64,000 nucleotides of DNA from Longitalea luteola (GCF_017356035.1 NZ_JAFIQX010000002.1:1-64000), one strand, 5' to 3'; shown: positions 32,349 through 41,751, counted from the stretch's first letter. The notes: generated by a model from the sequence alone, not told the origin. Made by a program: numbers and translations.

Positions 32349-33820
32349 AAAAAGATTATTCTCTTTTGCTTGTTGTAATACCCTGCCTTGTTCTAAGTTT
32401 TATCCATTGCCCTTTATTCGAGATCTTCTTTGATGACAAAGAGATCTTTAAATACACCGGACTCGTCCTGTATAAAGGCGGCGTACCGTACAGAGACTTT
32501 TTCGATCATAAACCGCCTTTGATCTTCTTTATTAATTACCTGGGACTGCTCCTTGGCTCATGGGGACTTTGGATCATTGACACCTTATTGATACTATCTG
32601 CTACTCTCTTTTTCTACAAAACATGTAAAGCCCATAAACTCGCCCTCGCCTGGCTGCCTCCTGTTCTTTTTAACCTGATGATCCGGAACAATACCGTTTC
32701 ATTTGGCATAGGAATGACCAGGGAATATACCGCCATTTTTCTACTCATTGCCTTTTGCCTTGTAATTAGGGAACATAAGTATAAGTTTTATTTGCTCGGG
32801 CTCGCAACAGGACTGATCTTCTTTTTTCAACAAGACCAGGTATTGCCATTACTGCCCTTCCTTCTATACGCTACGTTCAACAATAGCCATCCATTGCTTC
32901 CCGCTTTACTGAAACGCGGAACCGGATTAATAACAGGGTTCTTAACAGTAACTGTTCCCATTATCTTATATTTTCTGCTCAACCAGTCCCTGAAATACTT
33001 TTGGGAAGATGCCTTTCTTTTTAATTTTAACTGGTATACAGAAAAGCAGCCGCTTTGGCTTCATATCAAGGCTATCAGAAAGTACATGCATGATTGTGAT
33101 TATGATGTGATCTTCTACGGCTCCTGTATTATGGGGCTGGCCTCGCTAATTTGGGGCAACAAAAAGAAATGGTTGCTTATTTGTTCCCTGTCGAGTGTAC
33201 TGCTATCGTTCTGCTCAGAGTTTTTGTCAGGTAAACTCTCAATCGGACTGGCAATTGTTTATTATTTTTTGCCGCTTGCAGCTACTGTTCCTTATCTACT
33301 TTTTATTGTATTCGCCTATACCGGCAACCCGTCGTTTGCACAGAGAAGGCAACAATTTGTTTATGGAGCCATTCTCTCCATAAACCTTTTCATTCATATT
33401 CTGCAATATGCTATTAACCTGCCGTCTAAAAAAGGCAGCGGAAATATGGCCGTGGCGGAACTGCAATATCTGAAAAAGCAGCAGTTAAAGGACTATGACC
33501 TATATGTCTTTTGCAACGCGAATTATGTCGCTTTGTATAACGAGTACCGCATCCTTTCTCCTTCAAAATGGATCTACCATTTCTTTTGGGGGTGGTTTGA
33601 CAAATGGGATGCGGATAACAGCCAGATAACCTCGATAACAACAGACCTTAAGCGCCACCGCACCCGGTATGTGTTGGATTTCTCAGATTGGGTTACATTC
33701 AAGAACCAACAGCATTTCCAGTACTGGAAATCGTTCCTAACAGCCAATTATGTTCCCGTACCAATGGAAAACGAAAGCAAAATGACATTGTGGAAGCTGA
33801 AACCAGGCGGCGGGGAATAA
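32345..33820 (+). CDS. multi-spanning GT-C-type glycosyltransferase
   Basis: This 491-aa integral membrane protein has about ten hydrophobic spans and a C-terminal soluble part. The first periplasmic loop contains YKGGVPYRDFFDHKPPLIFF, a pattern typical of GT-C (PMT/ArnT-like) enzymes, with FFDDKEI upstream as the acidic pair. It would transfer a sugar from a polyprenyl-phosphate donor on the outer leaflet. Last gene of the glf operon. Confidence 0.78.
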   Translation: MKKDYSLLLVVIPCLVLSFIHCPLFEIFFDDKEIFKYTGLVLYKGGVPYRDFFDHKPPLIFFINYLGLLLGSWGLWIIDTLLILSATLFFYKTCKAHKLALAWLPPVLFNLMIRNNTVSFGIGMTREYTAIFLLIAFCLVIREHKYKFYLLGLATGLIFFFQQDQVLPLLPFLLYATFNNSHPLLPALLKRGTGLITGFLTVTVPIILYFLLNQSLKYFWEDAFLFNFNWYTEKQPLWLHIKAIRKYMHDCDYDVIFYGSCIMGLASLIWGNKKKWLLICSLSSVLLSFCSEFLSGKLSIGLAIVYYFLPLAATVPYLLFIVFAYTGNPSFAQRRQQFVYGAILSINLFIHILQYAINLPSKKGSGNMAVAELQYLKKQQLKDYDLYVFCNANYVALYNEYRILSPSKWIYHFFWGWFDKWDADNSQITSITTDLKRHRTRYVLDFSDWVTFKNQQHFQYWKSFLTANYVPVPMENESKMTLWKLKPGGGE

Positions 33821-33844
33821 CGTAGCAGTGCTACTGTATTCAAC

Positions 33845-33869
33845 AAAAAAGGCCTGCCAATGCAAGCCT
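33845..33869 (-). terminator. terminator of the small HTH gene
   Basis: On the minus strand a hairpin AGGCTTGC/GCAGGCCT (one mismatch) is followed by TTTTTT. It is convergent with the end of the GT-C gene. Confidence 0.6.
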
Positions 33870-33945
33870 GATCTGTCTTTGTGTGTATCGGTAACTTTCT
33901 TTAAATAGTATAATTATACTTGAAATGCCATTCTAACCGTATAAC

Positions 33946-34224
33946 TCATTTCTTCCTCTTTTTATTTTTGTTTTCTATGCATTGAGCATAAATGATGTCC
34001 ACAATATATTTTGCTTCTACATCAACCAGTGATGCAACCGCGAAAGTTTGTTTATAAGTAAATCTTTCCGGATCTTTAAGAAGCTTTTTAAAAGTTTGAT
34101 GGTGCATGCCCAGGTCCTGTGCCATTTTAGTTTTGGGCACGATATCAAACATTTGCATAAAACCGGTTAACTGGCTGGTAATTATTAGTTTCCTTATTGT
34201 TTCATAGCGTTTATCCTTCGCCAT
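33946..34224 (-). CDS. small HTH-like DNA-binding protein, copy A
   Basis: From ATG 34224 this is 92 aa, starting MAKDKRYETIRKLI. The centre (PKTKMAQDLGMHHQTFKKLLKDPERFT) looks like a helix-turn-helix, and the C-terminus is Lys-rich (NKNKKRKK). A paralogue lies at 40291-40572 with the same start and KMAQ/VVAQDLGMHHQTF core. An upstream in-frame start would add a hydrophobic peptide absent from the paralogue, so I reject it. Function unknown; probably a regulator. Confidence 0.7.
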   Translation of the reverse strand: MAKDKRYETIRKLIITSQLTGFMQMFDIVPKTKMAQDLGMHHQTFKKLLKDPERFTYKQTFAVASLVDVEAKYIVDIIYAQCIENKNKKRKK

Positions 34225-34474
34225 GATACAAAGAAATAGGAAAGCCATAAAAATGATCAATTTGCTGTCAAACAATTACGTTTGCCATGTCATTGTTTGC
34301 ATTTTTTATATCATCTTTTGACATACTACTAGCTGTTATAAACTTTTTTTAGATCAATTTGAACTATTAATTGCGTCAAACCCGCCGCGCAGTAAATAAC
34401 CCCCAATAATTGGTGTCTTATGCCCTCTTTTGCTACTTTTGCGCCATCTCTGTCATCAAAACCGTACGTTTTTA

Positions 34475-35890
34475 GTGCTATTCAACTCGTTCGAATTCCT
34501 GTTATTCCTGCCAGCGGTCTTTATCCTGTATTGGTTCGTTTTTAATATATCCGTACGATGGCAGAATGTATTGGTTTTACTGGCCAGCTACTTCTTTTAT
34601 GGCTGGTGGAGCTGGAAATTCATGATCCTGCTGGGCGTCAGCACATTTATCGATTACCTGTATGGTTTTGCCGTAGCAGCTCCCAGTAGAAAAAAAGCCA
34701 AACTATTTTTATGGTTGGGCATCATCAATAACCTCGGCATACTGGCGGTATTCAAATACTATAATTTTTTTGCGCTCCAGTTTCAACAGGGTTTCGAATT
34801 GCTGGGCCTGCATATGAACCCGGTGCTATTACAGGTAGCTATTCCCATCGGTATTTCCTTTTATACCTTTCATGGGATGTCGTATGTCTTCGACATTTAC
34901 AGGGGCAAACAGCCACCTGTGAAAAATTTCGTGGATTATGCAGTATTTGTATCCTTTTTCCCTTTGTTAGTGGCGGGACCCATTGAAAGAGCCAGTCACC
35001 TGCTTCCGCAAATACAGAAAAAAAGATTTTTTAATTATCCGCAAGCCGTTGCAGGTTGCCGGTTGATCCTTTGGGGCCTGTTTAAAAAAGTGGTCGTTGC
35101 AGACAGCCTTGCCGTAATTGCAGATAACATTTTCAGTAATTATCAAGACCATAACAGCGTTTCACTGATCATTGGCGTTATTGCATTCGCCTTTCAGATC
35201 TATGGCGACTTCAGCGGATATTCTGATATTGCTCTGGGCACAGCCAGGTTATTCGGATTTGAATTATTAAGCAATTTCAGGTTTCCGTATTTTTCCCGTG
35301 ACATTGCAGAATTCTGGCGCCGCTGGCATATATCGCTGTCTTCCTGGTTTAGAGATTATTTATACATTCCACTGGGCGGTTCAAAACAAGGGATTGTAAA
35401 AGCAGTTAGAAATACCTTTATCATTTTCCTGGTCAGTGGCTTTTGGCACGGAGCCAGCTGGAACTTCATTACGTGGGGATTTATTCACGCCTGCGGCTTT
35501 TTACCCCTGTTATTATTGGGCCGAAACAGAAAACATGCGTCTGATGTAGTTGCCCAATTCCGGAAATATCCAACTTTAAAAGAATGCTGGCAAATGGGAA
35601 CAACCTTTGCTTTCGTAAGTTTTGCCTGGGTCTTCTTCCGCGCCCATGACATGAAACAGGCGCTGGGATATTTAAAAGGAATCGCTACCAATTTCAAACA
35701 ACCGCTGGCATTTCATCCCAATGTATTTTTCTATATCATTCCATTAATGGCAGGCGACTGGTGGTTACGGAGAGACGAGCGGAATTTAAGAATGCCGAAA
35801 AGATATAAAAGCATCGTTTATATGGCAGTTGCTCTTTCCATTATATTCTTCTTCGGTAAAAAGACAAACTTTATCTATTTTCAGTTTTAA
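34475..35890 (+). CDS. MBOAT-family membrane O-acyltransferase (AlgI/DltB-like)
   Basis: This is a 471-aa protein from GTG 34475, which gives the usual N-terminus (MLFNSFEFLLFLPAVF); an earlier TTG at 34430 adds 15 atypical residues. It has about ten membrane spans and the conserved RRWHISLS..FRDYLYIPLGG and WHGASWNF segments, with the catalytic His in the latter. It moves acyl groups across the membrane for surface-glycan modification together with the SGNH partner four bases downstream. Confidence 0.92.
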   Translation: MLFNSFEFLLFLPAVFILYWFVFNISVRWQNVLVLLASYFFYGWWSWKFMILLGVSTFIDYLYGFAVAAPSRKKAKLFLWLGIINNLGILAVFKYYNFFALQFQQGFELLGLHMNPVLLQVAIPIGISFYTFHGMSYVFDIYRGKQPPVKNFVDYAVFVSFFPLLVAGPIERASHLLPQIQKKRFFNYPQAVAGCRLILWGLFKKVVVADSLAVIADNIFSNYQDHNSVSLIIGVIAFAFQIYGDFSGYSDIALGTARLFGFELLSNFRFPYFSRDIAEFWRRWHISLSSWFRDYLYIPLGGSKQGIVKAVRNTFIIFLVSGFWHGASWNFITWGFIHACGFLPLLLLGRNRKHASDVVAQFRKYPTLKECWQMGTTFAFVSFAWVFFRAHDMKQALGYLKGIATNFKQPLAFHPNVFFYIIPLMAGDWWLRRDERNLRMPKRYKSIVYMAVALSIIFFFGKKTNFIYFQF

Positions 35891-35894
35891 CTTC

Positions 35895-36923
35895 ATGAAG
35901 CCGTTTATAATTAAAGTAATAAAATATCTTTTACTGGCAACGTTGTTATCAGGCTTAATTATTTTCCTTTGTCTGTTAACAAAGCCGGCATTTTTCTTGG
36001 GCGCCCCTGCGCTCGATTACTATTATTGTACCCACCAATACGAGCAGATCAATAAGAAAACCCGATTCTCCAATATTATAATCGGAGATTCCAAGGGCAA
36101 TGCAGCTCTCAATCCTGTCATGCTCGGCGATAAATGGGTTAATTTGTCTATCCCCGGAAGCGATTTTTTTGAAGGCTATATCACGGTGAAACGGTACCTG
36201 CAGCACAATAATGCAGACACTGTGGTAATGGTGTACGGTTTAAATTATATTGCCGAAAACTCGCCTTATTTTCCCCTGCGCACCATTCCTTTTCAGTTTG
36301 TAAGCTATAGCGAACTGAATGAGCTGGAGCAGGTTGAAAGAAAGTATAAGTATGTGTTTCATGGTACTGCTCTAAGAGGACCTCTTAACCTTACATGGCA
36401 CCAGTTTGACAGAAAACTGAAATACCTGCATTTCCCGTTCTCTTACCGCGCAACATTTATTGACGGATGGAACAAATTATGTACTTCGCAAGCCGACATC
36501 AATCCCAAAAAAGAAAAGATTCTTAAACAGTTAAGCGACTATCGGGGTTATATGAATTTTGGGGATGCCGACTCAAATAATACAGACGGTGTAAACCCGG
36601 ATTACCACTTTAATCCAAAACAGATAAGCCAACATTATTTAGACTTGCTAATGAAACTTGCAGCTGAAAAAAAGCTAACGGTGATCTTAGCCATCGCGCC
36701 CATGAATCAGGCTTCCTTTTCTTCTTATTGTAATTCCAAACTTGAATCTACGGCGAATGCGTATTTTAAAAACCTGCAGAAAAAATATCCTGATCTGATC
36801 ATTTTAGAAACGCCGCTGGGCTTGCCCAATTCCATGTTCGGCGACCCGTATCATTTAAACAAAAAAGGTACCTCCGTATTTTCGGAAATAACCCGCAACA
36901 AGCTGAGTGAAAAAGTTCAATAA
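35895..36923 (+). CDS. SGNH-type acyltransferase partner (AlgJ/DltD-like)
   Basis: This 342-aa protein from ATG 35895 has an N-terminal membrane anchor (about residues 9-32). SGNH-like motifs follow: IIIGDSKGNAALNP (block I with Asp-Ser) and GDPYHLNKKGT (Asp-x-x-His, block V). It would attach acyl groups delivered by the MBOAT protein to an extracytoplasmic acceptor. The four-base spacing shows an operon. Confidence 0.85.
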   Translation: MKPFIIKVIKYLLLATLLSGLIIFLCLLTKPAFFLGAPALDYYYCTHQYEQINKKTRFSNIIIGDSKGNAALNPVMLGDKWVNLSIPGSDFFEGYITVKRYLQHNNADTVVMVYGLNYIAENSPYFPLRTIPFQFVSYSELNELEQVERKYKYVFHGTALRGPLNLTWHQFDRKLKYLHFPFSYRATFIDGWNKLCTSQADINPKKEKILKQLSDYRGYMNFGDADSNNTDGVNPDYHFNPKQISQHYLDLLMKLAAEKKLTVILAIAPMNQASFSSYCNSKLESTANAYFKNLQKKYPDLIILETPLGLPNSMFGDPYHLNKKGTSVFSEITRNKLSEKVQ

Positions 36924-36941
36924 ACTTAAGGGTAAAATGGT

Positions 36942-37652
36942 TCATTTTTCTGCTTCCTTCAGTTGCCTTTCCAGTTCATTCGCCAGTTCAGCTGCCGTGC
37001 TACCCGGGTGCCTCCTCAATTCGCTGATCGTTTGAAGGATCGTTTGTTTGTTGCGTAAAAATGCTTCCTTGTCATCCAACTCTACCCTTGCAATCGCCTC
37101 ACTGAACACCTGGCTCAGCCAAACATTCACTTTACAATCAACAACGAGGTGTATCCTGTCACTGTTTCCCTTATTGGCAAGCCGGTGCGGCAGATTGGCA
37201 TTAATATACCAGCATTCGCCTTCCTGCATTTGCAGCCTTTCGTTGTCAAGGTAAAATTCAACATGCGGATTTGTAATTATGGGAAAATGCAGCCTGGCTT
37301 CTCCCTTTTCAAAATGCAATTCCTTATCTCTATGTTCCCTGATCACGGCACCTGCCTGCAGGTTTAATAAGCGGGCTGAAAATTTTTCACATTGCAGGCT
37401 GTCGAGCAAAGAACGAACGGCAGGGCAGTGCGCTAATAACGGAGTATCAGCAAACGCTTCATTATTCAACGATTCAGCAAACGTATTCAGTCCACCACCG
37501 GGTGATCGGAATGATAGAACATCCCATCCGCCTTCATAATCATTTTTGTTCAAATGCGGTTTCCAATAACCTGATTGCAGCTTTTCAATTTCTTTTTGAA
37601 TACTTTTGACAGCAACAGGAATATTCAACAATGCATGTTTAATGATACTCAT
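36942..37652 (-). CDS. aspartyl/asparaginyl beta-hydroxylase-like dioxygenase
   Basis: This ~236-aa protein from ATG 37652 has a double-stranded beta-helix with HRD in REHRDKELHFEKGEARLHFPI and a distal His/Arg in PHRLANKGNSDRIHLVVDC, as in Asp/Asn/Pro hydroxylases. The acceptor could be a peptide or a free amino acid. It is divergent from the APS-kinase-like gene by 48 bp, sharing a promoter region, which suggests a common pathway. Confidence 0.85.
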   Translation of the reverse strand: MSIIKHALLNIPVAVKSIQKEIEKLQSGYWKPHLNKNDYEGGWDVLSFRSPGGGLNTFAESLNNEAFADTPLLAHCPAVRSLLDSLQCEKFSARLLNLQAGAVIREHRDKELHFEKGEARLHFPIITNPHVEFYLDNERLQMQEGECWYINANLPHRLANKGNSDRIHLVVDCKVNVWLSQVFSEAIARVELDDKEAFLRNKQTILQTISELRRHPGSTAAELANELERQLKEAEK

Positions 37653-37700
37653 GTTGATAAATCTACAAAGATTTCCTGAATTCATTCAATTACCAAAGCC

Positions 37701-38234
37701 ATGATCGTACAATTAACCGGACTTTCCGGAGCAGGAAAAACTACACTGGTGGAAGGCGTACAATCGCTGCTGGAAAAACATTCCTTGCGGATCGAGATCA
37801 TTGACGGGGATGCCTACAGGAAAACACTTTGCAAAGACCTGGGCTTTTCGAAAGAAGACAGAATGGAAAACATCAGGCGGCTTGGAAAGCTGGCCTGGTC
37901 TTTTAAAGACAAAGCAGATATTATCCTGATCGCCGCCATTAATCCCTATGAAGAAACGCGGAATGAACTCACAAAAAAATACGCAGCAAAAACGGTATGG
38001 ATCAAATGCGACATGCCCGTTCTTATCAAAAGAGATACAAAAGGCTTGTACAAGCGGGCCTTGCTGCAGGACGATCACCCGGACAAGCTCTTCAACCTTA
38101 CAGGCGTGAACGATGTTTATGAAATTCCGGCTAAGGCTGACCTGGTCATCGACACAAGCTCCGAGCCTGCCAGCCGGTCTGTACAGAAATTTTACGAATT
38201 CCTTATTTTTTCCAGGACCTCATATTTTTCATAA
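37701..38234 (+). CDS. cysC-like: adenylylsulfate-kinase-like P-loop kinase
   Basis: This 177-aa protein has a Walker A in LTGLSGAGKTTL, DGD in IIDGDAYRKTLCKDLGFSKEDRMENIRR and IKCD, all as in APS kinases. It likely makes PAPS, the sulfate donor used by the sulfotransferase encoded next to it. Its 3' end overlaps the convergent sulfotransferase gene by 43 bp. Because some CysC-like proteins act on other substrates, the reaction is probable rather than certain. Confidence 0.8.
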   Translation: MIVQLTGLSGAGKTTLVEGVQSLLEKHSLRIEIIDGDAYRKTLCKDLGFSKEDRMENIRRLGKLAWSFKDKADIILIAAINPYEETRNELTKKYAAKTVWIKCDMPVLIKRDTKGLYKRALLQDDHPDKLFNLTGVNDVYEIPAKADLVIDTSSEPASRSVQKFYEFLIFSRTSYFS

Positions 38235-39130
38235 GCCGCCCGGCAATAGTCAGGTACAGGATCATGCACAGCCTCTTCTGCAAAAACCCGTTCAGGATAT
38301 TTTGCATGGTACACGGCCCGGTCTTTGATTTTTTCCATTACAGCGCTGCCAATAACAGTGTTCGATACAGCAGCTATCTTCTGTACCATTGCCATGGGAC
38401 CTTCATTATAATTGACCGGAAAGGCAAGTTTGTCTTTTCCAAGAATGTCAATAAAGGCCTGCAAGTATTTTTCCAGCAACTTCCCAATATATTCATCCAG
38501 GCTCAATTGCTGTACTTCATTTTTTTCAAAACCCAGCAGGGCAGGTTCAATCAGCCCGGGTACAGCATGCATTCCTCTTTGTTTCTGTTGCGATCGTATC
38601 ACTTCGTCGGGCCTGCGGTAAAGCATGATGAAAGGTGTTTGCGGATACAGTTCCCTGATCTGTTTGTAAAAAAAGATATGCCAGCTGTCTGTTTTAATAA
38701 ACAGGCGTTCTCTATTGTTTTTTACCGTTGCATAGAAGGCGATGGCAGCTTTTAGCAATTGCGGAGAAAGATGTTGCTTCGACCGCAGCAAATGATCAAA
38801 AAAAGGAACTTCAGAAAGCACAATGCTGGCAGGGTCGAGTGACAGTAGTTGGGTAGCCAGCGTGGAACCGCATCTTGATACATGGAAGATAAATGCCGAG
38901 GGCGGAAGACTCGCTATTTGTTTCGACCATTCAGGCAATAGATCTATACTGCTCACGCTTTTATACCTACGATAATTTAACTGCTTGCATTTGACGATCG
39001 TATCATCAAAAAATGGATCCGTAAATGCTGCGTCGCCTGTGTATAGCCATTCACAATGCGGCTGCGCTTCATCGCCGCTCAGTTTATAGGGTACCCAGTT
39101 TGCCAGCACAGCTGCTATACTACCTTCCAT
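38192..39130 (-). CDS. sulfotransferase-family protein
   Basis: This 312-aa protein has the 5'-phosphosulfate-binding-like loop SRCGSTLATQLL and the following LYRRPDEVIRSQQ (3'-phosphate-binding-like) motif. It would transfer sulfate from PAPS to an unknown acceptor. The pairing with a PAPS-forming kinase and an Asp hydroxylase suggests a small pathway modifying a peptide or lipid. Its 3' end is buried in the kinase gene on the other strand. Confidence 0.85.
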   Translation of the reverse strand: MEGSIAAVLANWVPYKLSGDEAQPHCEWLYTGDAAFTDPFFDDTIVKCKQLNYRRYKSVSSIDLLPEWSKQIASLPPSAFIFHVSRCGSTLATQLLSLDPASIVLSEVPFFDHLLRSKQHLSPQLLKAAIAFYATVKNNRERLFIKTDSWHIFFYKQIRELYPQTPFIMLYRRPDEVIRSQQKQRGMHAVPGLIEPALLGFEKNEVQQLSLDEYIGKLLEKYLQAFIDILGKDKLAFPVNYNEGPMAMVQKIAAVSNTVIGSAVMEKIKDRAVYHAKYPERVFAEEAVHDPVPDYCRAAYEKYEVLEKIRNS

Positions 39131-39155
39131 ATTCGACCTTGTTTATTATGGATTT

Positions 39156-39188
39156 AAGCGTGCCGCACTTTGAAAGTGTGACACGCTT
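39156..39188 (-). terminator. hairpin between AKR and sulfotransferase genes
   Basis: AAGCGTG..CACGCTT with an inner GCAC/GTGT pairing lies past the end of the leftward aldo/keto reductase gene. It probably separates the two transcripts. Confidence 0.6.
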
Positions 39189-39195
39189 CTTAACT

Positions 39196-40179
39196 TTAAT
39201 ATACACCTCGTATTTGTGGCTTTATTTTTTCGTCGTACAGTTTGCGAAGCGCTTTATGGGTGCCCTCACTTAATGGCGCCAGTGATGATGCGGCCACATT
39301 TCCCTGCACCTGGCTCACTTTGGTTGCGCCAGGTATTACGGTAGTTATAGCAGGATGATCCAGGACCCAGCGGATAGCCTGGGTGGCAAAATTCCCTTCA
39401 GGCAACAGCGCTTTGATGTCAGCAGCCAGGGCAACGCCGTTTTGAAAGGATACGCCGGAGAAGGTTTCCCCTACGTTAAATGCCGCCCCATCGGCATTGT
39501 AATTCCGGTGATCCGTGGCGGCAAAGGTGGTTTGCGCATTAAACTTACCGCTAAGCAGTCCGCTTGCCAAAGGCACCCGCGCAATCAGGGCTACCTGCTG
39601 CTGCTGGGCCTTTGCAAAAAAAGCATCGGCCAGGTGCTGGCGGAAAAGATTAAATATAATTTGTAATGAAGCCACATCTTTATGTTCCAGGCAAATAATT
39701 GCTTCTTCAGCCGTTTCAACGCTTACGCCAAAGTGTTTTATCAGTCCTTCGCTTTGCAATTTCCGTAAGTGATCAAACACTTTACCTTTCCGCAATTCTT
39801 CGGTAGGAATGCAATGTAATTGCTCGAGGAACAGCTGGTCAACGCCTAAATGGGTAAGCGAATCTTCCACATGGCGTTTAATAGCGTCATAAGTAAAGTT
39901 TTGCGGCCAGCCGTTCGGGCTATCATGGCGCCGGCCGAGTTTAGTGGCTATAATTAACTGCTTGTTTGTCGACTTTAAGAATTCTCCAATAAACCGCTCG
40001 CTAATGCCCATGCCATAAACATCAGCAGTATCTATAAAATTTCCACCTGCATCTACATACGCCTGCAAAATCTCAAACGCCAGCGCCCTGTCTACCTGGC
40101 CCCAGTCGGCGCTTCCCAGCTGCCAGGTGCCCAGCCCAACCTCAGCCACTTTGGTTCCCTTAAAATCTCTGTAATTCAT
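39196..40179 (-). CDS. aldo/keto reductase
   Basis: This 327-aa TIM-barrel AKR has the catalytic tetrad region: Asp and Tyr in DTADVYGMG, Lys in ATKLG and His in LEQLHCIP. The NADP-binding C-terminal segment is TTVIPGATKVSQVQGN. It is a generic NADPH-dependent carbonyl reductase with substrate unknown. It lies between the sulfotransferase gene and the second small HTH gene. Confidence 0.92.
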   Translation of the reverse strand: MNYRDFKGTKVAEVGLGTWQLGSADWGQVDRALAFEILQAYVDAGGNFIDTADVYGMGISERFIGEFLKSTNKQLIIATKLGRRHDSPNGWPQNFTYDAIKRHVEDSLTHLGVDQLFLEQLHCIPTEELRKGKVFDHLRKLQSEGLIKHFGVSVETAEEAIICLEHKDVASLQIIFNLFRQHLADAFFAKAQQQQVALIARVPLASGLLSGKFNAQTTFAATDHRNYNADGAAFNVGETFSGVSFQNGVALAADIKALLPEGNFATQAIRWVLDHPAITTVIPGATKVSQVQGNVAASSLAPLSEGTHKALRKLYDEKIKPQIRGVY

Positions 40180-40244
40180 CTTGTAAAAAATGTCAGTTAT
40201 AATTTGATAATGGTGCTAAAGATATAATTCTTAATGAACCACAC

Positions 40245-40269
40245 AAAAAAGGCCCCCAATTGGAGGCCT
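40245..40269 (-). terminator. terminator of small HTH gene copy B
   Basis: AGGCCTCC/GGGGGCCT with an AATT loop is followed on the minus strand by TTTTTT, just past the stop of the 40291 gene. Confidence 0.8.
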
Positions 40270-40290
40270 GATTTGTTCTTGTGAGTATCA

Positions 40291-40572
40291 TTACTTTTTG
40301 CGCCTGGCTTTGTTATAGCCTATGACGTACTGTTCATAGATCAATTTCATAATGATGTTCTCTTCTACTTCAATTAATGAAGCAATTCGAAAAGCATCGT
40401 GGAAGGTGAACTTTTCCGGAGATTTTATGAGTTTAGCAAATGTTTGATGATGCATGCCCAGATCCTGGGCTACTACCGTTTTAGGTACGGTTTCCAGGAT
40501 CTCTGAAAAGTTTGTTATAAACCCAGCTGATATCAGCTTTTTTACCGTATTATAGCGCTTATCCTTCGCCAT
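40291..40572 (-). CDS. small HTH-like DNA-binding protein, copy B
   Basis: This 93-aa protein is a paralogue of the one at 33946-34224: same MAKDKRY start, central VPKTVVAQDLGMHHQTFAKLIKSPEKFT HTH-like core and basic end (YNKARRKK). Both genes are minus-strand, are followed by hairpin terminators with similar flanking DNA, and bracket the 34.4-40.2 kb gene group. Function unknown. Confidence 0.72.
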   Translation of the reverse strand: MAKDKRYNTVKKLISAGFITNFSEILETVPKTVVAQDLGMHHQTFAKLIKSPEKFTFHDAFRIASLIEVEENIIMKLIYEQYVIGYNKARRKK

Positions 40573-40832
40573 TGGTACAAATTAAGCGGCAAAGCGCTCT
40601 ACTTCTTCAAAATAGTCATACAATTACCCAAGAATTGTCATTTCCAGACATTTTTAAGTATGACCCCTACGTTTTTTATGTCAATATCATACTTTTTCGA
40701 TTTCATTTTCGCCGTAAGTTCAAGCCGCGTTTCACCACTGTGCCAGCGATATAAAACAGGCTGCTGCAAAGCCAGGCTAAACAGCCCGCTGTTTGTTTTG
40801 CTAAAATCCCCAATCTTTGCAAAAACATTATC

Positions 40833-41672
40833 ATGAAAGCATTTTTAGGAATGGGGTTATTAGGGTCGAATTTTGTGCGGGCGATGATCAGGCGGGGCGA
40901 AGTTGTGCAGGTTTGGAACCGAACCGCATCAAAAGCACAGGAGCTGGAAAAAGCAGGCGCCAGGGCATTTGCACAGGTGCAGGATGCCGTACGCGGCGCT
41001 ACGCAAATTCATCTTACCTTAAAGGATGATGCCGCGGTTGACGAAGTGCTAAAGGCTGCAGAACCCGCTCTTACACCCGGGGCTGTTATCATTGATCATA
41101 CCACCACTTCTAAAGAAGGCGCTATTAAAAGAACCAAAGCCTGGACAAACAAAGGCTTTACCTTTCAGCATGCGCCTGTATTTATGGGCCCTGCCAATGC
41201 GCTGGACGGAACCGGTTTTATGTTATTATCCGGCGACGAAGACCTACTCAAAGACCTTGCGCCTTCATTGTCGCAAATGACCGGTAAACTTATTTATTTC
41301 GGTGCCGAAGTCGGGAAAGCCGCCGCCATGAAGCTGGCCGGCAACGCTTTCCTCGTCTGCTTAACTGCCGGCTTAAAAGATACGCTCACATTATCAAAAG
41401 CGCTTAATGTGACTGTGGAAAATCTGCTGACCCTGTTCAACTCGTGGAACCCAGGCGCTCTGGTTACGGCCCGCATACAACGTATGACCGGCCCCGATCA
41501 TTCGCAACCTTCCTGGGAATTGAATATGGCCCGTAAAGACACCCAACTGTTCATCGATGCCACTCAGCAAACCGGCGACCACCTGGTACTCATGCCGGCC
41601 ATTGCCGCATTGATGGACGAGTGGATCAATAAAGGATTTGGTAATCACGACTGGACGATCATTGGAAAATAA
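40833..41672 (+). CDS. NAD(P)-dependent beta-hydroxyacid dehydrogenase-like oxidoreductase
   Basis: This 279-aa protein has an N-terminal Rossmann fold (FLGMGLLGSNFVRAMIRRG, VWNRT) and the 6-phosphogluconate-dehydrogenase-like helical C-terminal domain. The catalytic Lys is in GKAAAMKLAGNAF and there is a DHTTTSK substrate loop. It belongs to the 3-hydroxyisobutyrate/glyoxylate reductase group; the substrate cannot be named. The 260 bp upstream hold no gene. Confidence 0.9.
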   Translation: MKAFLGMGLLGSNFVRAMIRRGEVVQVWNRTASKAQELEKAGARAFAQVQDAVRGATQIHLTLKDDAAVDEVLKAAEPALTPGAVIIDHTTTSKEGAIKRTKAWTNKGFTFQHAPVFMGPANALDGTGFMLLSGDEDLLKDLAPSLSQMTGKLIYFGAEVGKAAAMKLAGNAFLVCLTAGLKDTLTLSKALNVTVENLLTLFNSWNPGALVTARIQRMTGPDHSQPSWELNMARKDTQLFIDATQQTGDHLVLMPAIAALMDEWINKGFGNHDWTIIGK

Positions 41673-41700
41673 AACGCAGGATTACCCGGAACATACTTGT

Positions 41701-41730
41701 AAAGGTCGCTCAAATAGGCGACCTTTAATT
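41701..41730 (+). terminator. terminator after the oxidoreductase
   Basis: AAAGGTCGC/GCGACCTTT with an 8-nt loop is followed by AATTTT. It belongs to the same AAAGGTCG hairpin type seen at 3647 and 27623. Confidence 0.75.
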
Positions 41731-41751
41731 TTCATAAAACAGGTAATATTC

